Source of the DNA: Euzebyella saccharophila
Lineage (GTDB): Bacteria; Bacteroidota; Bacteroidia; Flavobacteriales; Flavobacteriaceae
Direction of reading: 5' to 3'
Length of the DNA stretch: 64,000 nucleotides
Assembly (NCBI RefSeq): GCF_014855495.1
Contig: NZ_JACYFJ010000006.1
Coordinates: 62,001-126,000, forward strand
In this document: positions 36,253 to 44,938 of the stretch, in pieces
Layout of the letters: each line of letters starts with the position of its first letter
Numbering within the stretch: the first letter of the stretch is position 1
Notes under the pieces: generated by a model
Told to the model about the DNA's origin: nothing
Database searches by the model: none
The model's input: only the letters and a program-made list of their open reading frames with translations
Made by a program: the position numbers and the translations under genes

Positions 36253-37292
36253 ATGTCCCCACTATACACGAACTCTTTAGCTAAAAAAGTACTTTTAGAG
36301 ATGAAGTCTGCTAGATACGACTCTCTCTCAAGAAATAACGCCTCCAAGGCTCTTTTTCATATTGAAAATGACAAAGGAAAACTTAGTAGGGCATTAAAAG
36401 TGACTACAAAGGAATATGCTATTGAAGTTTTGGGTTCTAAAAAATATGCACCTTGGCTTAACGTATACACCGCACTATCCGGTGAGTTTAAAGAAGGTTG
36501 GATTCCTGACAATTATTATCGGAAAATAGTTGTACCAGAAATTCAGGGAGAATATGGTCAACTTTCTTTTTTAAAAACTTTGAACAATACCCTTTTCAAT
36601 GTACCTATCGGGCCTGATATTGCCTATTTTATAAACGGAAAATGGTTTTCACAAACCCTTGCCATTATAAATCGTCAGGATTTAAAAGCTATGCTATTTT
36701 CAGCGCAAGCCAAGTAGTATTCAAGTCCAATCAATCTTACCAAGGCCGAGGGGTCTTTTTGCTTACCTCTCAGAATTTTAATATTGAAAGCATAGAGCGT
36801 TATGGTGACGGTACGGTACAAGAATACATTCACCAACATTCATTTTTTGATGAATTCACTTCGGATTCTGTTGGAAATCTTAGAATAACAACAGTAATGA
36901 ATTTACAGAACAAACCCTCATTACGCTCATGCTATTTGCGATTGGGACAAAAAAATGACCAACACGTTAAATCAGAAAACCACATAAGAATTCCTATAGA
37001 CCTGAGTTCCGGGAAACTTTTTGATACGGGCTATCTTGCCAACTGGCAACAAATTAACATGCACCCACAATCCAATATTTTATTTGCAAATAAACAAGTT
37101 CCGTGTATCCATAAATGTATAGACTTGGTTTTAGGTCTTCACATGAAAATGCCAATGGTACAATGTATTGGTTGGGATTTAGCCATTAATGACCAAGACC
37201 AGCCCGTTGTTATGGAATGGAATGGTTATGGTAATGACATTAAATTTTCAGAAGCTACTCAGGGGCCTTGTTTTAAAGACTTAAACTGGTAG
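36253..37292 (+). pseudogene. sugar-transfer-associated ATP-grasp protein, split by a -1 frameshift
   Basis: Two overlapping frames together make one ATP-grasp protein of about 346 residues. The first frame (36253-36717) gives the N-terminal part to AIINRQDLKAMLFSAQAK and stop. The second frame (one base back) continues with QVVFKSNQSYQGRGVFLL, the Lys and glycine-rich nucleotide loop, then VQEYIHQHSFFDEF, NLRITTVMN and the metal site near VMEWNGYGND. Either one base was lost near 36700-36712 (true mutation or sequencing error), or the ribosome shifts at the in-frame heptamer T TTA AAA (36681-36687), 28 nt before the stop. The family modifies surface polysaccharides, probably with an amino acid or acyl group, and is last in the cluster. 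Confidence 0.8.
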
Positions 37293-37320
37293 AACGCCCG
37301 ATATGCTATTGTCTTTGGAG

Positions 37321-39564
37321 TTATTCCGTAATTCTAATTAGTTCTACGGTAACGGACACTTTACCTTTATTATTAAAATTGTTAACCGACTTTAAATAAA
37401 GGTAACGATTGGTTTCCATTGCATCCATGCCAACGGCCTTTTTTTGTTCTCCCACAGAGCTGTTGATTTTCATCATATCAATATCGCCATATCTAGACCG
37501 TGCACCAACCCAAACGTCAGCAGCACTTAAACTTTGCTCAGTAACCACATGCACCTTGTTTATAGCAAAATTGTAAGGAATTAACATTTTTAATTGCTGA
37601 TCTTTACCTGAGCCTAAATTTACTTCTTCCGTGCGCGTCCAAATTTCCGTTTTAACGGTTTTAGTCTTCTCTACAATAAAATTATTTGAGATATCCGTTA
37701 CCCTTGCAAAGTTAGAATTGGAATTTGAAGCATCTTGCAATATTAACTTTACGGACGGACCCATATTTGTACCATCAAAAGGTCTCCAACCATCAACCTG
37801 TACATCATAATAGTTATTGCTTCCCTTAGCCCTAGTATCGGAATCTAGAGCTACAACTCCTAAGAAATCCTTAGTGGCCGAATGCTTTTCAATATGAACG
37901 GCTGAATTAACTACCTTATTATTAGATCCAAAAATGGAAAAAGGTCCATCCAACTCTCCTTTAAACTCATTTACGTAAATCTGAACATTATCCATAGTAA
38001 CATAATCTCCAAATGTTTGGTCCATAGGATATTGATCTACTACATCCGCCATATCTTTAATGGTTACATTTTCAAAGGAGACTTTATTGAGATTATCTAA
38101 AAACCGCAGGCATACAAACTTATAATCCGGGTTAAAAATAGATGACGTACTTTCTACATATATGTTCTTAAAAACACCATTGTTAACATTTCCTAAGTCC
38201 GCAAAACCATCTCTACGGTAGGACTCATATCCATCAACCAAAACACCATCTTGAAAATCTACCAACTTTAGTGAGTTACAATAGCCGCTTACCGAACTTC
38301 TAACGTTTTCACTTCCTACATATTCACCGTAATCAATGCTATTTTTCAAGGTTATATCTTCACTATGGTACGTAGGAGAGTTATCGTTGTTCAAATAAAT
38401 TAGATGTGGTGGGGGCATCCAGAATACACCTCCAACATTTCCACCAATGTTCTTGCCATCGGCGGATTGAATATCTGAATATCTATAGGATTTTAATCCT
38501 TCTGAAGTAAAGGTATCCACAACGCCCTGTATACCCATGATTATACCATCAAATGTTACATTTTTTAAATTGATATTCCTAGGAATATCCGTTATGCCAT
38601 TATCGTTACGGATTTCTTGGTTTTTTTTATATTGTTCTTTAAGCTTAATTCCCATTTGAATAAATCTATCTGCAGTTTGCCCTTTTGACATGAGCTTCAC
38701 ATCTTCAAAATTGATATTTTGGGCAGCTTCTAAAAGAAATATAGCTCGGTAAGAGGTTGGGCTTCTAGAGATTGGATTAGATGCTGTAAAACCTATATTT
38801 TTTTTACCTATCAAATATTCTTTTAATTGCCTAGCATTATACAGGTTATCATTATCCGACCATCCGAATGCGGCATCATATTTTTGGTCATATAAAAAAG
38901 TAAGATTCTTAATGGTTATGTTCTTTGTCAAAGCCATATAGAATGCCGGTGACAATAAATTGTTGATTATAATACTAGCATTATTGGCACCTTCAAGCCA
39001 AGTATTATCTTCAAGAAAAATGGACTTCTGACCTGTCTCTTCTAAATCTAACAGCATATTGCTATCTACCAATACCTTCGCTCCAATATTTTGTGCTTGA
39101 AGCAAGGTCTCTACAAACGCTTCCCTATCATCTGTAGAGCCGTTCATAGCAGCTCCAAACCATTGGGGTTTGATATATTCGGTAAGGAAATCTCCGGTAA
39201 TGTCTACTTCTTTAAAAATATGACGGTCACCATTTGCTTCAATTTGGGTTTGGTTCCCATGTACTTCCCCGTTAAGCAAGGAGCCACCCTTGAACCTCAT
39301 GGTTACCTTAGGGGGTAAGGCTATGGTCTGGCCGGCCAAGTCAAAGTCATGCTCTATTTGCCAAATAGTGTTTTGGTACTCTTCAGGAATGGTTTGCCAA
39401 TTAAAGTCTACCGGTAGGATGATCACTGCCAAATCCTCCTCGTCAGGAGCTTCTTCACTTGGTGCAGTGGTTATTTTTTTTGGACTATCTACTGCGTAAT
39501 GATAGTTCTGTGCCGTAAGTTGCAAATGCAGAATTATACCAAAGGTGATGAGGATGTTTTTCAT
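37321..39564 (-). CDS. secreted right-handed beta-helix protein
   Basis: The 747-residue protein has a signal peptide (MKNILITFGIILHLQLTAQ). A short beta domain follows (about 70-130, MRFKGGSLLNGEVHGNQTQI), then a pectate-lyase-3-like opening with YIKPQWFGAAMNGSTDDREA, and many beta-helix coils with N-rich repeats (ITIKNLTFLYD, NINFEDVKLMSKG, INLKNVTFDGIIMG, SEDITLKNSIDYG). The last 120 residues form a separate beta-rich domain. No catalytic residues of a known lyase were recognised. No T9SS sorting domain is visible. Position next to the exopolysaccharide cluster suggests a polymer-binding or polymer-cleaving function, but this is inference. Its start overlaps the upstream gene by 4 bp. Confidence 0.75.
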   Translation of the reverse strand: MKNILITFGIILHLQLTAQNYHYAVDSPKKITTAPSEEAPDEEDLAVIILPVDFNWQTIPEEYQNTIWQIEHDFDLAGQTIALPPKVTMRFKGGSLLNGEVHGNQTQIEANGDRHIFKEVDITGDFLTEYIKPQWFGAAMNGSTDDREAFVETLLQAQNIGAKVLVDSNMLLDLEETGQKSIFLEDNTWLEGANNASIIINNLLSPAFYMALTKNITIKNLTFLYDQKYDAAFGWSDNDNLYNARQLKEYLIGKKNIGFTASNPISRSPTSYRAIFLLEAAQNINFEDVKLMSKGQTADRFIQMGIKLKEQYKKNQEIRNDNGITDIPRNINLKNVTFDGIIMGIQGVVDTFTSEGLKSYRYSDIQSADGKNIGGNVGGVFWMPPPHLIYLNNDNSPTYHSEDITLKNSIDYGEYVGSENVRSSVSGYCNSLKLVDFQDGVLVDGYESYRRDGFADLGNVNNGVFKNIYVESTSSIFNPDYKFVCLRFLDNLNKVSFENVTIKDMADVVDQYPMDQTFGDYVTMDNVQIYVNEFKGELDGPFSIFGSNNKVVNSAVHIEKHSATKDFLGVVALDSDTRAKGSNNYYDVQVDGWRPFDGTNMGPSVKLILQDASNSNSNFARVTDISNNFIVEKTKTVKTEIWTRTEEVNLGSGKDQQLKMLIPYNFAINKVHVVTEQSLSAADVWVGARSRYGDIDMMKINSSVGEQKKAVGMDAMETNRYLYLKSVNNFNNKGKVSVTVELIRITE

Positions 39565-40277
39565 TGTCCTGATATGATGTAAGCGTTCTCACCAGATTTA
39601 CGTAGCAATCCAAAACGAACATTGCCATTTTCACTGGCAAAGGTAGCGACTCCGCCACCAGTATAATTTAAATCCACTCCATTTGCCGCTTTTACGGTTA
39701 AGATGGCTCCATTATGCGCTTCTAAGTTAAGGGTTTCCCCAATTTTCATCCCTGAAAAATTGGAGGAAAGGGTTAGGGTACTGGTTTGGGTACAAGCCAA
39801 GGTATTGTTAATGTCTTCTTGGGCAATATTTCTTGAGTTTTTGAAAGTAATAACCTTACTGGTACCCGTAATATTTTGTGCATATTTGGCGTAGAGAGCA
39901 TAGGGTACGCTTAATAATTGGCTTACCCCTATAATGCCGTAATTGCTACCGCCGGTAGGGTCTACTTGTGTTTCAATAAAATAGGGGCCATTTTCCCAAG
40001 CTATTTTATTAAAAGTGCCTTGTATTTGATTACCAGTTCCTATTTCGATACTTACCAGACCATTGGTATTGGTGTCCGCCATATGGTTTTCTTCATAGGC
40101 AACGCTGCCATTGGCACCGCCTTGTCGTATTAAAATGCGTAGCCCCACAGGCGCTTCTGATACCAAGCTGTTGTCCGTAGCCCTTACAATGGCCTGATAA
40201 CTTATTTTTTCCGGAGATTGTGCCAAGAGTTCTGGGCAGCTCAAGCAACATAAGAGGAAGAAGATGTATTTTTTCAT
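39561..40277 (-). CDS. secreted YQAIVR-type beta protein
   Basis: This 238-residue protein has a signal peptide (to about AQS) and then the common Bacteroidota surface domain EKISYQAIVRATDNSLVSEA, GLVSIEIGTGNQIQGTFNKI, GPYFIETQVDPTGGSNYGII and SQLLSVPYALYAKYAQN, which in other proteins precedes tail-fibre or collagen-like repeats. The C-terminal 100 residues form a small beta domain (SGMKIGETLNLEAHNGAILT) instead of a collagen stalk. It is sandwiched between a T9SS-sorted protein (4 bp upstream) and the beta-helix protein (4-bp overlap), so the three are very likely co-expressed. Function unknown. Confidence 0.7.
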   Translation of the reverse strand: MKKYIFFLLCCLSCPELLAQSPEKISYQAIVRATDNSLVSEAPVGLRILIRQGGANGSVAYEENHMADTNTNGLVSIEIGTGNQIQGTFNKIAWENGPYFIETQVDPTGGSNYGIIGVSQLLSVPYALYAKYAQNITGTSKVITFKNSRNIAQEDINNTLACTQTSTLTLSSNFSGMKIGETLNLEAHNGAILTVKAANGVDLNYTGGGVATFASENGNVRFGLLRKSGENAYIISGQ

Positions 40278-40281
40278 TCAG

Positions 40282-41316
40282 TTATTTTTTTAAAAGTGTA
40301 AATTTTTGATATCCTTTTCCCTGTACAAAAACCCGTAGCAAGTAGGTAGCCTGCGGCAGATGGTCCATGGCCAACACGGTACTTTTTTCTTGTATGGGTT
40401 TTTGTGTAATCATTCTGCCATTATAATCATACAGTTCACACCATGCCAGCTGCTGGTTATAGGAGCTTATGCGGATGTTTAATTTGTTAATGACCGGGTT
40501 TGGATAGGTAACGATGTCAATGGCATCCGTATTGTCTGTAGCTCCATTATTTGCGTTAAAAATTTGGTCCTGAGCGGTGTAGGTAGGGTTCTCTGGAGCG
40601 TTGGTACTGTCTTGGACCCTGTCTACCGGCTCTCCTTCTTGGGAGTCTTCACCTTCCGTCTCGCTAACGACATCGCTCAGATCTTCAGGTGCAGAGGCCT
40701 CATCCTTTTCCTGTTCTTGATGGAGGTTTTCCTCAGTATTCTCCTTTTGTTCAGGCTGCTCTACGGTAACTTCTTCTTCCGGGACAGGGTCCAGTGCTTC
40801 TTGTTGGGTTGGGAACTCGACTACAGGTTCTTGCGAAACTTGGTCTTCCTCAAGTTGTTCCTCAGGGATAGCATCAGGTGTTTCCTGTTCAATAAGAATC
40901 TCTACGACTGGCGCTTCTTCCGTGTCCTCTTCAGTTTCGTCTTTTTGCTCCGGAAGTTCTTCCGGTGTTTCCTCATGGGCGGGCGGTTCTTGAGATACTT
41001 CGTCTTCTTCTGGCCGTTCCTCTGGAATAACTTCAGGAGATTCTTCTGCTATGGGTTCTTCCTCTTCTTGCTCTGCAATAATTTCTTCTGAGGAATCTTG
41101 AATAGCTTGCTGCACCCCTTCGTTCAGCGCCATTTGCGTGTTGGAAATGCTGGCACAAAATATAGCGCCCAAAGAATAGGATATGGACCCGGAAGGGGAT
41201 ATGGCATCTCCACCCGCGGCATTAACGGATTCTACATCGAGTAGATTTCCGGATTGGGCAAAAAGTACTAGACCGGGCAGCCATATAATAACCGCCCATA
41301 GTAGTGGGTTTTTCAT
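40282..41316 (-). CDS. T9SS-sorted surface protein with Glu/Pro-rich repeat linker
   Basis: The 344-residue protein has a signal peptide (MKNPLLWAVIIWLPGLVLFA), a short N-terminal beta domain (GDAISPSGSISYSLGAIF), and a type A T9SS sorting domain (IVTYPNPVINKLNIRISS, ELYDYNGRMI, ATYLLRVFVQGKGYQKFTL). Between them lies a strongly acidic linker of about 170 residues rich in Glu, Pro, Gln and Val, made of two imperfect repeats with shared blocks such as EEDEVSQEP / EEDQVSQEP and PEQKDETEED / PEQKENTEEN. Such linkers can span the surface polymer layer. It heads the three-gene operon and shares its flanking domains with the gene at 41.5 kb. Confidence 0.82.
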   Translation of the reverse strand: MKNPLLWAVIIWLPGLVLFAQSGNLLDVESVNAAGGDAISPSGSISYSLGAIFCASISNTQMALNEGVQQAIQDSSEEIIAEQEEEEPIAEESPEVIPEERPEEDEVSQEPPAHEETPEELPEQKDETEEDTEEAPVVEILIEQETPDAIPEEQLEEDQVSQEPVVEFPTQQEALDPVPEEEVTVEQPEQKENTEENLHQEQEKDEASAPEDLSDVVSETEGEDSQEGEPVDRVQDSTNAPENPTYTAQDQIFNANNGATDNTDAIDIVTYPNPVINKLNIRISSYNQQLAWCELYDYNGRMITQKPIQEKSTVLAMDHLPQATYLLRVFVQGKGYQKFTLLKK

Positions 41317-41490
41317 AAGTAGCGTTCCATTTGGGGGATGAACTGCTCAATTTATACGACGAAAGGTAAATAATTGGATGTTGCAAAGGGCCAATAAATG
41401 GCTAAAAGACGATTAAAGGATAGAAAAAGGAAGTAATGAGACGGGTATTGTAAGTAAAAGATGTCAAATAAAAGCCGTGTTTGCTTCTAA

Positions 41491-41973
41491 CTAGTTTTTA
41501 ATAATTGGGATGGTTTTTTCCAATTGGTTGAGTACCGTTATTTTTAAGAGGTAGTACGACTTCTTAAGGTGGGAAAGCGCCACTTTGGTGGTGGTCGTTT
41601 GTATGTTGCCAGCTTCAATCATTCTGCCTGCATAATCGAACAATTGAAATTGGGCCTGTTTTTCTTTATAGTCTTCCAAATCAATAAAGATGTAATCGCT
41701 GGCAGGGTTAGGATATACTTTCACCTCAAAACGGGCTTCCACTTGCTGAGTAATACCCTTGTTGGCTGTTGGTCGCAAGTCGTTGGAATTGTGTAAAATA
41801 CTCGCATGCGGTATGGAGGCCCCTACTACATAATCCAAGGTTCCTTTACTGGTGGTCATGCTGCCGTTGGATGCATGTATTTCGCTATAGTCCCAAGAAA
41901 GGGTCTTGGAATCCTGAGCATGTACCTGTAGAAATGTTATGAAAAAAATAAAAACGACTAAAATTCGACTCAT
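41491..41973 (-). CDS. short T9SS type A-sorted protein
   Basis: This 160-residue protein has a signal peptide (to about HAQ), a beta domain (IHASNGSMTTSKGTLDYVVG) and a type A sorting domain (EVKVYPNPASDYIFIDLEDY, FDYAGRMIEAG, SYYLLKITVLNQLEKTIPI). It looks like a paralogue of the protein encoded at 40.3-41.3 kb without the acidic linker. It lies 175 bp upstream of that gene on the same strand and has its own 5' region. No enzyme domain is present; the role may be in the outer surface layer. Confidence 0.82.
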   Translation of the reverse strand: MSRILVVFIFFITFLQVHAQDSKTLSWDYSEIHASNGSMTTSKGTLDYVVGASIPHASILHNSNDLRPTANKGITQQVEARFEVKVYPNPASDYIFIDLEDYKEKQAQFQLFDYAGRMIEAGNIQTTTTKVALSHLKKSYYLLKITVLNQLEKTIPIIKN

Positions 41974-42114
41974 TTTTTTTTAACGAACCTTTATTTGAGC
42001 TATTGTTTAGTTACTTAGTTTTCGATGAAATACATTTTAAAAATTTCGGGACGGAAATAAAGTAGACCTATTCTGAAAAAAATTGAACCAGGGGTTAAAC
42101 CTAAATATTTCCCC

Positions 42115-42122
42115 TAAATTTG
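42115..42122 (+). promoter_or_regulatory. TAnnTTTG box abutting the kefF-like start codon
   Basis: TAAATTTG is an exact -7 match located so close to the ATG at 42126 that transcription from it would start at or next to the A of the start codon, giving a leaderless mRNA. No -33 TTTG was found, so chance cannot be excluded. Confidence 0.3.
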
Positions 42123-42125
42123 GGC

Positions 42126-42716
42126 ATGAATTCCATCTTGATTCTTTTCGCCCATCCAAAATTCGAGCAAAGCCGTACCAACAAACGTTTGGTACAGCAA
42201 TTGGACCAGCTCGAAGGGGTCACCTTTCATGATCTTTACGAAAGCTACCCCGATTTCCATATCAATATTTCTTATGAGAAAGCGCTGCTGGCCCGCCACG
42301 ATATTGTGGTGTGGCACCATCCGCTCTATTGGTACAGTTGTCCGCCCTTGATGAAGCAGTGGATCGATCTAGTACTTGAATACAATTGGGCCTACGGCCC
42401 CGAAGGCAAGGCCCTGCAACAAAAAAAATGCCTGAACGTGATTACCACCGGAGGATTGCGCGAATTGTATTGTTCCGAAGGCAGCAACCACTATTCGGTG
42501 AACGAGTTTTTACGCCCCTTTGAACAAACCGCCCGTCTTTGCAACATGGAGTACCTACCGCCTTTTACCGTGATGGGTACGCACCAACTCTCAGATGCGG
42601 AACTTGCGAATAAGTGCAAGCAGTATGTACAAATGCTGCGTTTTTTACAAAAGGACTGCTCTCCACAGGTTATAGAAGATTGTGTCATGCTGAACGATAT
42701 TCCTCAAATCAATTAA
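42126..42716 (+). CDS. KefF-like NAD(P)H:quinone oxidoreductase
   Basis: This flavodoxin-fold protein of about 196 residues starts MNSILILFAHPKFEQSRTNK and has VVWHHPLYWYSCPPLMKQWI, LEYNWAYGPEGKALQ and VITTGGLRELYC, the motifs of KefF/MdaB-type quinone reductases. KefF binds to and activates the KefC potassium efflux channel. The KefC-like gene starts 3 bp downstream, as in the classic kefFC arrangement. I use the ATG at 42126; the ORF extension is a TTG two codons earlier. Its GC content is visibly higher than that of the polysaccharide cluster. Confidence 0.88.
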   Translation: MNSILILFAHPKFEQSRTNKRLVQQLDQLEGVTFHDLYESYPDFHINISYEKALLARHDIVVWHHPLYWYSCPPLMKQWIDLVLEYNWAYGPEGKALQQKKCLNVITTGGLRELYCSEGSNHYSVNEFLRPFEQTARLCNMEYLPPFTVMGTHQLSDAELANKCKQYVQMLRFLQKDCSPQVIEDCVMLNDIPQIN

Positions 42717-42719
42717 ATT

Positions 42720-44627
42720 ATGACAGGAAGTATTCTATTTCAGGCCATCGTTTTTCTTACAGGTGCATTGATTTGTGTTCCCCTTGCTAAGCGGTTGGGA
42801 CTTAGTAGTGTTTTAGGCTATCTGTTGGCAGGTATTCTCATTGGCCCGTACCTCTTGGGCTTTGTAGGCGAGGAGGGAGAGGATATCCTGCATTTTGCCG
42901 AATTCGGGGTGGTGATGATGCTTTTTTTGATCGGCCTTGAAATAGAACCTAAAAACTTTTGGAGCATGCGCAAGACCATTTTAGGCATGGGCGGCGCGCA
43001 GGTATTGGGAACGATGATCGTTTCGTTTCTACTGTTTTATTATCCTATGGACCTTTCTTACGAAGTGTCGCTCACGTTTTCTATGGTGGTGTCCCTTTCT
43101 TCCACGGCGATCACTTTGCAGACCCTGAAGGAAAAAAGTCTTTTTGATACCACCTATGGGGCCTCGTCTTTTTCAATTTTACTTTTTCAGGATATCATCG
43201 TCATCTTTATGTTGGGTCTTATTCCCCTATTATCTTCGGAAGATGGGACGTTACCTGATGAAAATCAAGGAGAAGCAGCCAATCTGCTGGCTAACTTGCC
43301 ATTAGGGCTACAGACGTTGGCTATAATTCTTTCAGTAGTACTTATTGTCGTGGCCGGACGTTATCTGTTCGTGCCCATGCTACGGAAAGTGGCCGCGACC
43401 GGAGTGCGGGAGTTATCAACCGCCGCTGCGTTTATGATTGTTTGCGGTATTTCCCTACTGATGGAATTGGTAGGCTTAAGTCCAGCCTTGGGCGCTTTTT
43501 TGGGAGGAGTGGTCTTGGCCACCAGCGAATTCAAACATGAGTTGGAAAGTACCCTTGAGCCTTTTAAGGACCTCCTCTTGGGACTCTTCTTTATGGCGGT
43601 GGGCGCATCCATCAATTTTATCGTCATCAAAGAAAACCCTCTGGGTATAGGGGGAATGTTATTGGCCATTATTTTTATTAAAGCTGTGGTCCTTTACGGG
43701 GTAGGTGCCCTTTTCAAGTTAAAAATGGACCAGCGGTTGTTACTGACGGTGGGTTTGGCCCAGATTGGGGAATTTGCCTTTGTATTGTTGTCCTTTGCTT
43801 TTGAACTGAATATTCTCAGTAAAAATCAAATGGATATCCTATTGGTGGTCACGGCATTGACCATGGCACTTACCCCCATATTGGCCTTATTGAACGAGCG
43901 CCTTATTTTACCAAAAGTAGGCACCAAGGAGTCCGAGAAAAGGCCTATAGATCATATTGCTAAGCAGCACAAAGTAATTTTGGTTGGTTTTGGGCACTTT
44001 GGAAGTACCATAGGCCGATTTTTGCGCAGCCATGGTATTGAGGCGACCATTCTGGATTTTGATTCGAATCGGGTGGATTTTCTTAGAAAGATGGGATTTG
44101 AGGTGTATTATGGCGATGCTACCCGAATGGATTTATTGGAGTCTGCCGGAATTGCCGATGCCCATATGCTGATCAGTGCCTTGGACCATCCGGATACGAC
44201 CCGGAAATTGGTGAAAATGGTAAGAAAAAAGTATCCCGATCTGGAACTGTTGGTGAGGGCCAAGAATAGGTATGAAGCCTTTGAACTATTGGAGCTGGGG
44301 GTGGAGCATATTTATAGGGAATCGCTTGATACTTCGGTGAAAATGGCCAGTGACGCTTTGAGCAAACTAGGATTCAGAAAATATACGCTGTACCGGCAGG
44401 CGCAGAATTTTATAAAGTTGGATGAGGAAGGCCTGCGGGAAATTGCCAAAAATCGTCCCGAGGATGAAAAGGAATATATTTTTAAGGCCCGGGAAGCCAT
44501 TGCCCAGCAAGAAAAGGTATTGGAGCAAGATTGGAAGCGGGGCATTTACCAAAATGATAACCATTGGGACAGTGAACAGATGCGACTGGCTCGGGAAGCG
44601 GGTCGTAACAGTTCCAATGTAAGTTAA
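42720..44627 (+). CDS. KefB/KefC-like cation:proton antiporter
   Basis: The 635-residue protein has a CPA2 antiporter domain of about 12 membrane segments (to about residue 390; LGYLLAGILIGPYLLGFVGE, LLFQDIIVIFMLGLIPLLSS and LSPALGAFLGGVVLA among them) and a cytoplasmic RCK/TrkA-N domain at about 415-530 (VILVGFGHFGSTIGRFLRSH, ILDFDSNRVDFLRKMGF, YYGDATRMDLLESAGI). Glutathione-adduct-gated K+ efflux is the role of this family in enterobacteria; many Bacteroidota lack glutathione, so the natural gating signal here is uncertain. It is paired with the KefF-like gene. The repeat patch starts directly after its stop. Confidence 0.9.
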   Translation: MTGSILFQAIVFLTGALICVPLAKRLGLSSVLGYLLAGILIGPYLLGFVGEEGEDILHFAEFGVVMMLFLIGLEIEPKNFWSMRKTILGMGGAQVLGTMIVSFLLFYYPMDLSYEVSLTFSMVVSLSSTAITLQTLKEKSLFDTTYGASSFSILLFQDIIVIFMLGLIPLLSSEDGTLPDENQGEAANLLANLPLGLQTLAIILSVVLIVVAGRYLFVPMLRKVAATGVRELSTAAAFMIVCGISLLMELVGLSPALGAFLGGVVLATSEFKHELESTLEPFKDLLLGLFFMAVGASINFIVIKENPLGIGGMLLAIIFIKAVVLYGVGALFKLKMDQRLLLTVGLAQIGEFAFVLLSFAFELNILSKNQMDILLVVTALTMALTPILALLNERLILPKVGTKESEKRPIDHIAKQHKVILVGFGHFGSTIGRFLRSHGIEATILDFDSNRVDFLRKMGFEVYYGDATRMDLLESAGIADAHMLISALDHPDTTRKLVKMVRKKYPDLELLVRAKNRYEAFELLELGVEHIYRESLDTSVKMASDALSKLGFRKYTLYRQAQNFIKLDEEGLREIAKNRPEDEKEYIFKAREAIAQQEKVLEQDWKRGIYQNDNHWDSEQMRLAREAGRNSSNVS

Positions 44628-44634
44628 TTATGGA

Positions 44635-44722
44635 GGTCTCGACTGCGCTCGACCTGACAGGGGAATAAATGAAGGTTTACCGTTGTCACCTCGAGCGGAG
44701 TCGAGAGGTTTTACAGACAACG
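44635..44722. repeat. palindromic repeat unit 1
   Basis: Left arm A (44635-44659, GGTCTCGACTGCGCTCGACC then TGACA) and right arm B (44685-44709, starting GTCACCTCGAGCG) flank a 25-nt spacer. The arms carry a 16-bp inverted repeat TCTCGACTGCGCTCGA / TCGAGCGCAGTCGAGA with one mismatch in this copy, followed by a TTTACAGACAACG tail. It begins 7 bp after the KefC-like stop codon. The sequence between this unit and unit 2 (44723-44801) shows nothing recognisable. Confidence 0.8.
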
Positions 44723-44801
44723 ATAATAAATTGAGGTTGCGACCGCTTGATTACCTGTTTCGGTGGCTGCTAAACAGCGGGCAATACGTTTTGTAGGTTG
44801 A

Positions 44802-44876
44802 GGTCTCGACTGCGCTCGACCTGACAGGAGAATAAATTAGGGTTTGCCGTGGTCACCTGGAGCGCAGTCGAGAGGT
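44802..44876. repeat. palindromic repeat unit 2
   Basis: Arm A at 44802-44826 and arm B at 44852-44876, with the same AATAAAT...GTTT...CGTGGTCACC spacer layout as unit 1. It ends 62 bp before the antitoxin stop codon. Confidence 0.8.
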
Positions 44877-44938
44877 ATCAGTGATAAAATGGTGTATTTG
44901 AAAGCAGAACGCTATTTCTTATGTAAACACAAGACTTT

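Noticed and set aside
40564-41091. Plus-strand 175-residue Phe/Leu/Arg-rich ORF
   Set aside because: It is the antisense shadow of the Glu/Pro-rich linker, whose codons read as Phe, Leu and Arg on the other strand.
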